DNA from: Symbiodinium microadriaticum
Lineage: Eukaryota; Sar; Dinophyceae; Suessiales; Symbiodiniaceae
Reading direction: 5' to 3'
Length of the DNA stretch: 64,000 nucleotides
Assembly: GCA_001939145.1 (NCBI GenBank)
Contig: LSRX01000183.1
Span: forward strand, 282,158 to 346,157
Position 1 is the stretch's first letter. Every line of letters starts with the position of its first letter. Below the pieces are notes generated by a model. It searched no databases. It was not told the DNA's origin and was given only the letters and a program-made list of their open reading frames with translations. Of the stretch, positions 51,466 to 64,000 are shown one piece after another. Made by a program: the position numbers and the translations under genes.

Positions 51466-54400
51466 CAAATTCACGGCTTCTCTAAGAAAAAACCAGGGGT
51501 TTTTGCGTTTACAGCCCTTGCCTCGGCCTGGCCGGTGGCAGTGGCAGCATGAAGCGCGCAGTGGCTGCAGCACGAAATGAGGTCTTTGGTAAGTCTGGTA
51601 AGGCTCTAAGGTAAGGTTTTACAAAAGGCTCTGAGGCCGGAGCTGGCTCTCTGGGTTCAGGAATTAACTTGAGGGAAAGATGTGTAGGGGAGCCTGAGCA
51701 CGAGAGTGCCCCTGCAGAGCAGTTTCCCCCGTCTGCAGACGGCATCTGCACAAGACTTCGAACCTTGAAGCCTTTCTTAACGAGCCCATGTAGAAACATT
51801 TTGGAGCCCTTATGGATCCCGTCTAAGAAGACCGACAGATGCCCAAAGCAGCAGGGCTCTGAAGGCTTACTCATCTGGTTCTCCTGTCAAGCTGGTGCCC
51901 CATGCGGTCACTGACACATCGCTATCTGCTTCCGACATCGTTGACTTGGAGCAGGCAGAGCTTATGTCTCCGTGGCCCCAACCAACGAAAAGAGCGTGTC
52001 TCCGGAACCTGGAAAGGATGACCTTGGGTAGGGGCAGCACTGGACTGAGCATGTGAAAGAGGAGCTTGGCCTGCATGCAGAGCATCATGGGCAAGCTGTC
52101 GACACCTACGGGCTTATAAGCAGGTCAGACTGCAGCCCAAATCCACCGAGCAGAGCGCAACAAGGGACCTGACCGTCTTGCCAGCTCGTTAAGCGCAACA
52201 TTCTAAACCTAAACCGTAACGAGCTTCTTTGGCTTCCGGGAGTTCCTGCTACTTAGAGGGAAGGGCAGATGCAAGCGATCTAGGTGGCTCAGCAACAGCT
52301 TGTTTATGATATAAGTGCATCCCAGACGACACCCAGGACTCCCAACACGAGCAAGCGGAGCGTCCGAAGTTTGGGAGGAGATGGTTGGGAAAATGCTTTG
52401 TTGAGAGTGCTGCACTAGGCTGCCAATCCGTTGCGTCGTGTTGCTCGGTTTCTCAAACATAAGGGTTGAGGCTTACGGGGTTTAGGTTTCTTCACACTGC
52501 AAGCCAAAAAGACTTTCGGCGCTCACACTCTAGACTTCAGGGCTTATGGGGTGGGTTTTGGGCCGCGCAGAGTTGCGGGGTGTGTCAGGCGCGGTGCCGT
52601 TTCAAGTCAGCAGATCAGACAGATCTTCTCGGTACCAAATCGTACTGACTCTGATCTGCAGGCGCGGGGAACTAAAGTTGCGACTCGTGTCCGGCTCCCC
52701 GGAGCAGCAAAGACAAGTTTTGAACCTTCGCGGTTGAGTTCTGCATGTCATGGGGGCACCCGCAAAGCAACCTCCGGGTCGTGCGCACACCGCAGCGGCG
52801 CGCAAGAGCTCAGAGCCATCTCCAAGCGCTTCAGATGTCAGAAGTCTCTGACCCCTAAACCAGCTAGACCATAGCGCCGTAACGGTTCAAGTTTGGAGGT
52901 GTTGCATCTCTATGGCCCATTGAAGACCGGCTTCCTGCGACAGAAGCCAGCTTGACTTCGGCTTGCTTTCCAAGGGCTTCTGTGGCGAGAATCAGCTCTT
53001 CGGCGTAAGCTTCGGGTGGCCACGGCCTGGCTTCGAACTCGGCTCTCCCGTTCTATTTCTACATACTCACGGCAAGGCATCAGGTACGTAGGGTGCATGG
53101 GCGGACAATAATGATGATCGCGGACGACCATGCCGCCGTTCAACGGTTGCATTGCTCCTCGCATCCAGAAGGCAGGGGAGGAGGAGGTAAGTCCCTCCGG
53201 TCTGCACTTGTGCCACTAACAGCGCGTGAAAAAGGGGCGCAACTGCACCAGGATGCTGACGATGCCCAGTCTCGGGAGTTGCTGGTGTATCGCTCAAAGG
53301 CGCGAGGGCTCCCGGCTGAGAGACGGGCTTTGTGTGATAACCTCTTAGATAAATAGGCTTTTGGGGTACTAGTTCACGAACCATCGCCGAACAGCTTTTC
53401 TGCATTTGGTAGTACAGACAATCGAGTTTCAATCAGCGGGAAGCCTCATCATTTGCTCCTCACAACAAGGATCAACTACGGGACATCAAATGCACAGCTT
53501 TCAAACAAAGGCACGCATTTCATCTGTTGAGCAGTTCTATCCAGCCCTGTCTCATGTCGGTGCTTGCCAACGTTCGCAGCAGTGGTCAGTCGGAGGCACC
53601 TGTCCTCTGAATGTCCTATGGCCTAGCTGCTACTTCGCAAAACTTAGCCCGCCAAGCTGCTTGGGGTCAAGGGTTTCGACTTGGACACAAGACCCTAACC
53701 CTACGTTTCACCCGGGACCCAGCTGAACGCGGCGTCGACATCCTGCCGAAGCCAAAAGCAAGCTCCCATCCATCTGCAAAGGAAGCTGAGACAGGGAACT
53801 CCACGGAAACACCGTGATGACCTGCATGATGCCGCGTGCAGAATTCGACAAGCTCACCTCGCGGCCGGCTTTAGTTGGCTACCGCGGGACGGGAGCATCA
53901 CGAGCCTTGATGCCGGAGGCAAGAGCAGCTTACTCGCACGTTTGGCCCGGATTAAGCCGAAGTATCGGCAGATGCGGCTGCTGACTGGATAACTTCGACT
54001 TCTCAAACTTGTGGCTTTCCAACTGAACTCGACACGATGCCATCTTTCACGGCCCGACATCCCTACAAAGCATTTAAAGCTTCTGTTTGAAGGTTTCTGA
54101 CGATGCTTGGGGTGACTATCGCCCGCAACGGTAAGCTGAAGGTACAGACCAGCTGCAGGTCGCCAGCACCTGGCACCCTCAGGTGGGTTTGAGATGCCTA
54201 CACAGTAGGGCCTCTTCTTCTTATGATGGCTTTGGGTAAGTACCACCGATATACAGCAGGTACTTAGCTACGGGCCCGGGGAGAAGGGGCGCAGTCTTTG
54301 GCTTAGGCTCCGAAGCTTGGGTGCCAAGAGCTCCCAGAGAGCTTCAAACGGTGGCCGGCGGACAATGCTATGGAGCAGGACTGTGTACAAAGCCCCTCCC

Positions 54401-57400
54401 TGAAATCTTCGATGCTGAAGATTTAAGGCGGCTCGTATTTCGAGTTCTTTAAGCACAGGTTTTTGTTTGCAGTTGAGGCTCTTTAAGCTCTGGAAGGCCC
54501 TGGAAGGTTCGTTCTGCTCGGGCTCCCCACGAGCAGAGACACTGCGAACATGGCCATCGGTTGCGAGGCCATAGGCCCCGATAACCCTAGACCCAAAGTC
54601 GCAAGGTCAGCTTGAAGCCACTCCTAAAGCTCCAAGAGCATGAAGCCTACGCCGTCCTGCTTCGCACGCAGCAAGCTTCTAGGACGCGCATGGTGTCTGC
54701 TGTCAACATCACCAGCTGCCGCTTCGATTCCTCAGGGCTTCCGAATGCCTCGATACTCTTCTTTGAAGGACCTTCGAGGGGAGATGAATGCTCCGATGAC
54801 ATGAGGCAAGCACTTCAGAAGCTTCGAGGCTAGAATGGGGCCAAGCGGAAGCTAGGTGCTTTGGTCAGCATTGAAGAGGCATCCAAGGTACTTGAGCCCC
54901 GTTGGATCCCTGTTGGCAGTTCTGCTGAGGACCGAGCTTGATCTCAGGTTCTTTGGGGTTCCCGATGCTTCATATGGAATCTGCAATGAGCGCCTCTCGG
55001 GCGGCCTCTAACCAAGCGGAAGGCCCTGAGGCTTGAATTTGGCCACGTGCAATGCTGTGACAGCCCACGAGAACGGACCCATCTGCAAATGACTCACTAC
55101 ATCTCGTCAGCACCCTTGTGTGAGAAAGTGGCCAGGCAATCACGCTTTGAGGTCACATGGACTTTATGCGTGGGTTCTGCTCAGGTCGCACTGGTTTCTA
55201 GGCATGGATCCCGCGTCTCACGCTAGTGAGGTTTGAAAAAAAGTCCCATCACCCTGCGGACATGCGGAAGGCCTGCTGCTCTGGCCAGGAGCCGTGAGCG
55301 GTTCATGGTCGAAGCCGACGCTTTAATGAAGCACGCTGCCTTCGATCCAAGGGCGGACGTTGAACGGACTTGAGGAGGCATTGCATAGCAACAGAGATCT
55401 GGCCGGAAGCATAGACGCAGGGCGCATACAACTTGCTGGACGCTGTATGAAACCAGCATCTGGTGCAAGGACAACATGAAATTCTAAGGGATCCTTACCT
55501 TCTTCAGGCGGGGCTTCTATAAACACACCAGGTTCGGCACAAACGTGCCGAAGGTTCAGAGCCTGTTGCTCTCACGATTGCAATGCTCCCTCTCGGGCCT
55601 TCGCTCTTATCGGACTTGCAGGAGACAGACGTGACGATAGCTTCGGGCCTTAGACGTCCACGGCTTGCCTCTTCGATCCGAGCCGTAAGGAGCAACAACG
55701 CTTGCAGTTCTCGAACAGTTCTTTGCTTGAAAGGAGAAGGTCTGGAGACAAAGCGAGCTCGAAATCCACGACCGATGCACATGTCACTTTGCCAGTTGCT
55801 ATCTGCACGTACTTTCATGGGTTGCACATGTTAGCCCGGTGGGCTCACCCACCCAAGACGAAGGCACACAGGCGCTGGGAGCAAGAGATTCAAAACGAGC
55901 ACGGGCACAATGTCTTCTCGCACATTCTCAGAAAGCAAGTGCGGCTTAAGCCCCATCGAAGACGGTCGGGACCTTGTTGCAAAGGCGGCCGTGCCAAAAT
56001 GATCACCGTGGACTGGCCCGTTAGCTTGCTCTGGGTCGCCCCTTTTTCTGCCGACAGTAGTCGGACATCCTCATGTGAAGCCACCCCGCAGAGCTTCAAT
56101 GCTCCCGGGCCTCAAAGTCAAGACGGAGACTTTGCAGAACAGTTCGGCTCCCCAAGCGAAGCGTGGTATCGCGCCCTCTGAAGACGCTTTGGTGATCGAA
56201 TGTCGTCTGGAGCCAAAGATGGACAGCCACGGCAGAGCACTTCATGGCCTCTCCTGACCCCCACATGAACAGCAACTGCTCGAAGAGTGATCTTCCAGTC
56301 TCAGGCTCAGGCTGGCGCAAATCCTTTAAAGCGCTGAGTAGACTGCTCTTGAAGAAAAGTCGTGCCTGCCCCTGCAATCGGCTAGAGGTGCATGGGATGC
56401 CCCACATCCCTACGACTCCAACTTGAAACTCAAGACAGAGCAGGACTTCCCACGCTTTCTGTGCAATGCTGCTGCCAAGCAGCTGCTTATCTCGCTCTTG
56501 TGCGAAACAACCGTTTGCAGCCGGCTAGAGGCGGATGCGATGTGCCGCGGCATGGCCTATGCGAATCCGATGCAAGGTCTTTTGCACAGATTCTGCAGAT
56601 GCTTCCATAATCTCCACATCTGTGCCTACGACGCCCAGATCTAGTCGAGCCGAGAAAGACATCGGCGCTGTCCTACTTGACCGCAGACAGCGACGAAACA
56701 TACATCATGTTGAGGATCATCATCTGGAACTCATGTCTCGCCTTGTCGGAGCAGCCCAAGAATCTCCAAGCCGGACTCTGCCCCCCTAAATGAACTGCTT
56801 ATGCGTGCTGCAACGCCCCAAAAGACAAGGAACCGGGACATGCCTTTAGGGCCTTATATGGCGGGCAGATTCCCAAAGAGAGAGCCCGGAACTCCCACAC
56901 GAATCGGGTTGTGGGAGATGGGAGCGCCGTCCTCGGAATCCTCACATCTGGGTCCTTGCCTTCTTTGGGAAGCTAGCTCGAGTCTCGGATGAGAAAAAAT
57001 CTCAAAGCACCCGCCTTGAACCCCCGTGGCTGCCTCATGTTGTACCTAGCTTTTCATGCGTCGTCACTGCAGATGTTGCAAGCCGGCGCACCGGCTTACG
57101 TGGTTTTGGAGCGCTGTAGCCTAACATTGACTGAACCGGCCGCAACCATAGCGCCGGGCGATGACGGAACTGCTCATCCAGCCTGTGACTCTGCCCTTCG
57201 TGGGCCAACATAACAAACGACCAGCCAGTGTCCGATGGATGCAATGCTGGAAGCAACATCCGAAGCCATGAAAAGTCCAATGCAGCAGCGATATCGCATG
57301 GCCTGAGCTGCTCCCACTTCTTCGCCAGGATTTCCCCGCGGGCAAAGGGAAGAAACGTCGACTAGATCCCATCAAGGGCCCACGAGAGCGAGGAGCTCTA

Positions 57401-57855
57401 GGCTTGGGAGTTCGGGGTTTATACGACCCCTGCTGCTTCACACCCCAGGAGCATGGCATCGGACAAGGGCCCCAAGCTGAGTGGCTCCGCGGCCTGTTGC
57501 CGGCATGCCGTCCAACAGAGACCCGGTGAAACTGCAATCGCCCCAGTAGATTTGGGCATCTGACAGCTGGCACGGTCTCCTGCTTAACGAATTAGAGGAT
57601 GAGGACGAGGCTGGCATCAACCTTATCCAAACCTCGAAGCTACCGGCAAATACCAGGTAGCGGTGTGGATATGCCCCTTCCCCAACACGCTTAGTACGAT
57701 ATCTTGGCTCGTAGCTTGGGAGACCGCGTCTGCATCCAAGCTTTTCTAACGTGAAACCTACCAGACCTTCCAAAAGCAACTTGATCAATAGGAGCAGCGA
57801 GGTTGAAAGCTGTCCAGTCGGCGTGTGCGGGCACATCTACAAGTACTACAGATAC

Positions 57856-57990
57856 CTGCCGAGGGGGCTCTTCAGAGGGTTGTCCTCGGCGGAAAGCACG
57901 GCCAATTTCAAGGCAGAAAAAGCGCCGGCTGGCACATCCAGCAGTTTCCGGCCGTTTGGGTCCACAGGGGTTTTGCTTCGTGGGGGCCTG
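57856..57990 (-). CDS. Candidate minus-strand exon
   Basis: Ends at the near-ideal donor CAG|GTATCT. Reads SKTPVDPNGRKLLDVPAG then AFSALKLAVLSAEDNPLK. The plus strand is also open here (57751-58149), so strand is a judgement from the splice site. 5' border approximate. Confidence 0.3.
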
Positions 57991-58224
57991 AGGGATGATG
58001 CCGAGGCAGCCTGCAGCTTTAGGCTAAAAGGGCCTCGATTCGCATGGAAGTCCGGGTGCGATCGGCTTTCGAAGTCAACTCCCGACCTGGCAGGCCTCAA
58101 GCTCATGCGCCGGCCCCAAGTCTGGCAGGGTGTAGACTTCGGCTTTTAAAGCGGGGGGGGGGGGTCCGACCATGGGAGCCCTATAGGCCAGAGCCTCTAC
58201 AGGGCCAGCTTTTGACTTCTCCAG

Positions 58225-58343
58225 CTTTGGGCCTTCCCTGGAAGGAGGAGAACGGGACTCTGACCCTCTTTGCTTCGTATGACGGGCCGGTCGAGGAAGC
58301 TGCGACGTTGAAGGCTAAGCTGAGGGCCAAAGGGTGGCGCTAG
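58225..58343 (+). CDS. Candidate plus-strand terminal exon
   Basis: Acceptor ttgacttctccag. Reads LGLPWKEENGTLTLFASY then DGPVEEAATLKAKLRAK to TAG. Amphipathic and lysine/glutamate-rich. No family recognised. Confidence 0.35.
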
Positions 58344-59582
58344 CTGCTGCGCCCCCGAATCAGGGTCCTCCAGGCATCACCGTACTTGCATTCCACCCCT
58401 GGGCACCGAAAACGGTACTTCTCGGGCATGTCCGCAAAGAACAGTATCGTGTTCGCAGCAGCTCGGGTTTCCCTGGAATCACTCCACCAAGGCTGTCGCA
58501 TGATGCATGCACTGGCATTTTGGGGGATCTCTCTTCTGCCTCGGAGCTTCTGCCAAGCATAAGATTGGTCCCAGTTGGGTCTCAAAACTCGCCGCTGCCC
58601 TCATGCAGAAACCGCTCGAAGGGGAGCCGAAGACCGAGTGCAAAAAGCATAGGGTTACTCTTAGAGCATGGAGGTTAGTGATGGTTCAGCGACACTGTCA
58701 CCTCGGCCAGCTTCAAAAAGGAGGGTCTTTGAGTCTCGCCCAGTGACCCAGTGCCGGGTGGTTTTCTTGCACCAGATTTTTGCAAAGCCACCTCCCAAGA
58801 AGCCATGCTGTTTGCGCGCTCACTCGCAACAGCTATCCCGACAAGACTGACCTACATTCTATCGCTTCGAAGATGATGCGTCGATACATCGCGGAGATGC
58901 CCTTGTCGATGGAGTGTCGGTTACACGAACATCGCAGTGTCATCGCAGAGAACGAACTTCAAAGACCCCGAATTCAGGCCAAGGCCTCTCCGAAAACCCA
59001 CACTTCCTCTCCTACAGAGCAGGCCCTTAGCCGAACCGCGGGCCGGTGCTCTGCACCAACAATGACATGACTCCCTGGTTCTTCGTAGGGAATGGGGGAA
59101 TGGATCCCTATGATAGGCCCTTATAGGTCCCCTAGAGTAGTCCCAATAACCCAAGTCAGATGAACGAGGATGCAGCGATCTCAAGCCGAGCAGGAGAAGA
59201 AGATTCTGGCACGGGGACCACCTTTTTGCCACAGCGGGTAGCGCTTGCACTCGCAGGCAAGGCTCAGCTTATGCACAAGGGTATTCGCAATTTCCGCCGT
59301 ATCTCGCCTCAGCGGCATGCTTCAGTTGTCCGATCAGTCATATGTGATGCTTGTCGAAGATGGGCAATTGACCTCAAAGCCTTCCACTCCGCTGTTCGGG
59401 CTTGAGCGTCAGCCGGGGTATATTTTGAGTTTGAATTTGGGGCTGAAGATAGACCCCTGCTTCTTCGTGCTACCTGGCACGCGGGCGCGACCGCCGAGAC
59501 CTGCGGCGATCGTCATCAGCGTAGCTGCCGTGGTTTGCTAGCACGTTGTGGGCTTCGCGACTCCTTGGGACAGCCCCTATAT

Positions 59583-59683
59583 GGGTAGTTCTCTAAATTA
59601 TGGTCTCTTTTCGGGTCCCCAATATAGTACAGGCACCATTATATAAAAGGACCCTGAAAAGGACCCTGATTTAGAGAACTACC
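59583..59683. mobile_element. Family A element, copy 4
   Basis: Complete palindrome, gggtagttctctaaatta at the left and gatttagagaactacc at the right, core caatatagtacaggcacc. Confidence 0.75.
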
Positions 59684-61915
59684 TACAGGACTCCGGGATT
59701 CAGCTTGCGAGCTTGTTCTGCCCCGGCTCGCTGAGGCTCTCATCGAAGGGCCTGCAGCCCGGGCGCCTACTCTCCGAGGGACCTGGCTCTGATCTCTAAC
59801 CCTCAACTAAGCGCACCTCAGAGCCTAAAGCGCCGCACTGTACTCGGAAGTATACGTCCTGCAGATCCTGAAGCCCGAAACGGCCTGAGAGTTGCAGAGA
59901 TTCGAGTCGGAGGGGCAGGGGACCCTCAGCTTAGGGAGAACCTCACATCTCAAAATGCTGGGGGGGAGAGGCAGAGGCAGGTGGGATGATCCCCAACTCA
60001 GAGCCCTCCAAAAAAAGGGGATCCTCAAATCCCAGAAAAGTTTTGCTTTTGGAGGCACAGTGTATCTCAGGACCACCACCCCAGGCCTTGCAATTCTGGA
60101 TTACAGGGGGGCGTAGACCAGAAGACAGTTGGAGTCTTCCGGGGATCCCGGGCTGAATCGCTTGCATCTTGCACAGCCAGGCAGCGAGGAAGACGGCGGC
60201 TGTCAGAGAGTCACTGCAAGCCTAGCATGGCCTAATCCCTGGCGATCTTTTGCCCTCTCGGTCGATAGATGTAAGACATTTGTAGGTTCGACAGCAAAGC
60301 TCACTTTGCGAGACTGCAAGGCTCGAAGACCCATCCCTCAACCCCCGACCTGTTACCCTCGGCACAAGAAGCATTGACTGGGAATATGGTTCAGGACTTC
60401 AGGCATCGCTGTTGCGAGATCTTTGTGAATCCCACGTTCGGGGAAGCTGGAAAATCTGACCTCCCTTCACATCTCCCAAGAAGAGTTGAGTCAGCTCTGA
60501 ATACATGGCGGAGCTTCAAGAGCTGGCTGAAGGCACTCCATGTTCTTCCAACCGACTTATTCGGTGAGCTGCTGCATTGCGACTGCAAGGTCTCGAGTCT
60601 TTGAGGAGCATTTTTTGGGGGGGAGAAGGGACTTTAGCCCTGCTGTTCCTCCGTTGCGCTTGGACATCCGTTTTGGAAGCCTCACCGGCACTTGGACACG
60701 GCCCCTCCGTGTTGTCAGTCAGGGGGCCTCTTTCGGAGGTTCCGAGAATGGAAGCCCTGGAGAGCATTTTGAGGCCGCAGTCCCACCAGGTTACCACGCG
60801 GGATCAAGGCGGCCGAAACAGCCTCAGTCATGTGTAAACCCACAAAAAAAGGGTCTCGCCACCGCCTCGACGGCCTCTATGGCTCTATGGGATGCCCTAA
60901 ACCTCCCGAGCTTTAGGCCTCGGGCCTTGCGAGAACCCGGAGCTTCCGAGGTTCCCAAGATCCTAGGGTTCATGGTTTAGGGCTTATGGGGTTTAGGGTT
61001 TAGAAACCCTAAACCCTAAACCCATCAAGCGCCGTAGAACAACGCTGAGAGGTGAAGGTCTGCATTGACAAAACCCCAGGAGCCCGTTGCTCAGCTCCAG
61101 CTCTCGAGAGTCGAGTCGAGCTCGCCACCAAAGAAACCCAAGAAAACAGCACCGGAGCTCGAAGAGGAAGGAAGTGAAGCCTCCAACACCAAACCCTACG
61201 GACTCTAAACCCTACCCCCCCACAAGTTGAAAAGTGCCGAAGCCCTAAACCGGGGGGGGGCGCTTGCCCCGATCACCTCGCCATCCCAAGAGGCGTCCAT
61301 TGCCACTGTCGGCGTCCCAAAATGCGCCAGAGTAGATCGAGAGTTTATGGAGGGTTTAGAGCTTTAGGGTTGCCAGAAGGATCCAAACTGGATCGAGAGG
61401 CTAAGTAGGACAAGGGCTTTACGATTTCTTGGGGGTTCCTGCACTCCTTTCTTGCCTTGATTCCTCCTGCTGTGCAGATTCAGCTCGCAGTGAACTCCCG
61501 CTGTGATGGAGGTGCCACCTTGCAGTGACACGGGCTTGGAATGCTTCCGGGCTCAGGGGCCTATCTCTATATAGGCTTAGGGCAGAAAATCCAGGCCCTC
61601 GCCTGTTCGAAAGTGTAAGGCAAACCAACCCATCAGAGATTCACTGCCATCCGGGCTCCACGGCTGCTGAAGGCAGTTGGTCCGGTGAGCTGTGTCGTGA
61701 GAAGATGAGAGCAGATGCCATTCTCCTACACCTTTCGGCCGCCAATTCGCAAGCACTTCGAGCAGTCCTCGGATCAGGATTGTCATGCAGGCTGGCTGTG
61801 AGAGCAGCCCTCTTCACATGCCCCAGCACGGAAGGAGATAAAGGCAGCCCGGAGACAGCTTGGAATTGCGGAAAGTTCTGGGCTCCACCGCCCAAGTGGC
61901 TCACGGCTATTTCAG

Positions 61916-62038
61916 CTCAGCCACTAAATTTCGCCGTCCGAAGTTTCGGTGCTGCTGCGATGAGTTGGCAGTGGACTTGAAAGAGCATTTTGCTCGTGCG
62001 AAGGGAGAAGAGTATGCGAAGCGGAACAAGGGCTCAGG
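61916..62038 (+). CDS. Candidate plus-strand exon
   Basis: Acceptor cacggctatttcag, donor CAG|GTGCAT. Reads SATKFRRPKFRCCCDELA then VDLKEHFARAKGEEYAKR. Basic, with a cysteine triplet. Unknown. Confidence 0.33.
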
Positions 62039-62389
62039 TGCATGGTAAGACTGCGCGAAACTTCCCAGGACCCTGCACATGCCCTCTTCTATGGCTTGGG
62101 CGGCCGCTGCTGACGCCTCTTAGGGCTGCATTGAAGACACCTTGCGGAGTTCGTTCAGGGCAAAAGCAGCTGAACAGCACAGGAAGCTGGCATCCCTGCC
62201 CGAAGATCGAGCAGCGAACCCCAGAAGGCGACAAGCTTCCGAGCAGACTTCTGGGAGAGTTCAGCTCAACGCTCTTCGGAGTTTGAGCTGTCCTACACCC
62301 CTATACACCCTAGAATCGGTCGCCTTCTATCTACTGGGAGATCCTCAACTCGACCAGCGGATGAACATCGTGGAAGGCCGTACCTAAAA

Positions 62390-62573
62390 ATTCGCAAGTG
62401 CCTGCAAGGCTGCGGAGTGCCATGAAACAAAGGCTCAAACGGCTGGGCAGCTGTCCAGGGCTGTTGAGAGCTGCATGCTGCATTCTACTGAGATAGCCCT
62501 CTTCCGCTATCTTCAGGATTCGGCTCGGCAAATGACAGTGGATGCTGAGGCTCTCGTGATGCAAGTCAATTGA
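62390..62573 (+). CDS. Candidate helical C-terminal exon (strand uncertain)
   Basis: 61 open codons to TGA, including SRAVESCMLHSTEIALFRY and LQDSARQMTVDAEALVM. The opposite strand is also partly open, so strand is uncertain. Confidence 0.25.
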
Positions 62574-62746
62574 AATTGAATGTAACCGCGCCGGCTTGCA
62601 CGCGCACAGCTCAGCCGTACCGGCAGCCGCCACTTACGCAGTATCTTCTGTAACGTGCCAATTCAATATGCATTTGCAGTCCCCTGCAGCGGCTTGCAGG
62701 CTGCATGGAATCCAGTCTTGATCAGTGACGCAAAACTTGCCGTTGC

Positions 62747-62922
62747 CTGCAGATCTGCGTTCGCATGATGCCGTGAAAGAAGTCCGTCCAGGAGCGCGCC
62801 CAGCGTCCTCCGCTTTGCTCTGCTTCAAGCAGCAAGGCCACTGCATGTGTCTTCAGACGAAGGCATCTGAAGGTCAAGTTCTCACTGAAAGCCAGGGATG
62901 CTTCTGAGATGAGCTGGTCCAT
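62747..62922 (-). CDS. Candidate minus-strand exon starting with Met
   Basis: ATG at 62922; the reading includes MDQLISEASLAFSENL, AVALLLEAEQSGGRWARSW and FFHGIMRTQICR, then the GC donor GCAACG. Third positions are G/C-rich. Unknown. Could be a first exon. Confidence 0.3.
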
Positions 62923-64000
62923 GTAAGGGCAATTCTATTTCATTGTTTTTCGCCTTGGTCCACATTCGTATGGGGAACGGAGACTAATGTAGGACAACCG
63001 CGGCATGTGAACATCGAAGACACCTGCGACAAGCTAGAAACTTGATGGGACCATGCGACGCCGAGCTTCAGAAGAGAAGCTACCATGGGTGTGCCTTCTA
63101 AACACTCGGCTCGATTAGAACCACATCCGCGTGCAGAGAAGGAGAAGTTTCTGAGAGACTCACAACCCCCGTGCCCCGGCTCCTTGCCCGAAGCCCGAAA
63201 CCTGAGTGTGGTGAGAACTGGGCAGGTGCTGGAGCCTCCTGTGAATAGTCGAGGCATCCAAGGCAAGAGATTTGGTGCTTCAATTCACACCTATGGCACC
63301 TATCATCCAGTTCGTTGCCTGCCCTAGAAAGTGCCGCATTCCCGGTATTGCTGCATTGATGTGTAGAGAACAGGCTTCGCGACCACCACTTTCAACACTA
63401 AGACTTCCGGGGCCTGCAGCAGAATCAGTTTGCTCCAGGAAGGGGTCAAGACCTCATGGCATGCCAAGAGCCAGGATGCCGGGTGCCCTGGGCTGCCGTG
63501 GCCATGTTCTGAAAAGTCGAGAGATCACGGATTCTTTCTTCCAACCGCAAAGAGGGATCTGAAACCCTCAGCCCTAAGGCACTAAGAACTAGAGCACTCA
63601 ATTTGAATGAACCACCCCCCCTCTGGCTCTGCGCAGAGGTAGCTGTAGAAAAGATAGGAGCCTAGATCCTGTGATTTTTGATCTAAGGATACCCGAACCG
63701 ACGAGGGAATTCTGTGGAGAGGGAGGGCGTGTCTTGCAACAAGCCCGAGCTCGCATTCAGCTTCAGGAGAGTCTTCATAGCATGTTCTGAAACTCTGCGC
63801 AGCTTTGGAAGCATTCTATATTGCAGGATTTGACATATCAGTACAGGGCTTGGGATTCTGCCTGGAACCTCGTGAATCGGCTGCTCTATCGGCTGTACCT
63901 ACGCTCAAGCCGTGGGCCTAAACCCTACACCCGAAAACACCCTGGATTTTAGGATCTACCTTAAACCCCAAATGACCTACCATTTTCGGGTTCCTCCTTA

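Larger units (their letters stand above)
49000..63600. other. Unassigned coding-like segment
   Basis: Telomere-like motifs are sparse, and sequence is richer in balanced, GC-third-position frames on both strands than elsewhere. Examples besides the listed exons: plus strand 53.22-53.35, 54.61-54.83, 55.83-56.18, 56.45-56.64, 59.31-59.54 and 60.46-60.60 kb; minus strand 50.05-50.18, 51.51-51.87 and 55.52-55.75 kb. No domain recognised. The UROD N-terminal exons should lie here. Confidence 0.4.

Noticed and set aside
1..64000. CRISPR arrays, insertion sequences, operons, bacterial promoters, rRNA
   Set aside because: None seen. Repeats are telomere-like, microsatellite or palindromic, and gene structure is spliceosomal.

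Overview
This is a nuclear genomic window from a eukaryotic alga, most consistent with a dinoflagellate (Symbiodiniaceae/Suessiales-like). Three things support that. Degenerate Arabidopsis-type telomere-like motifs (TTTAGGG/CCCTAAA) lie in both orientations through most introns. Exons are tiny, 13 to about 120 bases, and separated by introns of up to several kilobases. In the exon chains rebuilt here by homology and reading phase, about half of the introns begin with GC rather than GT. There are no operons, ribosome binding sites or prokaryotic gene layout. Almost all long open reading frames are chance frames, because real exons are shorter than any ORF cutoff.

Two genes are recognised, both on the minus strand. 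(1) Uroporphyrinogen decarboxylase (UROD/HemE, tetrapyrrole synthesis). A chain of exons runs from about 48.3 kb down to 38.4 kb, and its last two exons lie far away at 14.87-13.96 kb. Six consecutive junctions between 46.6 and 38.4 kb keep phase and match the family's residue spacing. The N-terminal part, with the Arg-rich active-site motif, was not found. (2) A NOLC1/SRP40-type nucleolar protein: a LisH exon at 35.3 kb, a basic nuclear-localisation exon at 31.2 kb, and a complete C-terminal SRP40 domain split over six exons from 24.9 to 20.2 kb, including a 13-base microexon. This whole gene sits inside the intron between the two halves of UROD, on the same strand. That is either a same-strand nested gene or a sign of scaffold error. 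A 923-base N gap lies in the middle of the inner gene.

Layout: 1-13.9 kb, intron-like DNA with several unassigned minus-strand candidate exons; 13.96-14.87 kb, 3' end of UROD; 15-20 kb, inverted-repeat-flanked polypyrimidine duplication, palindromic elements and a plus-strand candidate terminal exon; 20.2-35.3 kb, NOLC1-like gene, AT-rich microsatellites and the gap; 35.4-48.3 kb, 5' and central UROD exons among telomere-like tracts, with two single-N contig joins that duplicate sequence; 48.5-63.6 kb, a compositionally different segment with few telomere-like motifs and many coding-looking exons on both strands whose products I cannot name.

Between the genes the window holds at least six families of short (about 80-125 bp) palindromic, MITE-like or introner-like elements. 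They carry terminal inverted repeats and recur two to five times, always in introns or intergenic DNA. They are the most coherent mobile or structural signal in the window.
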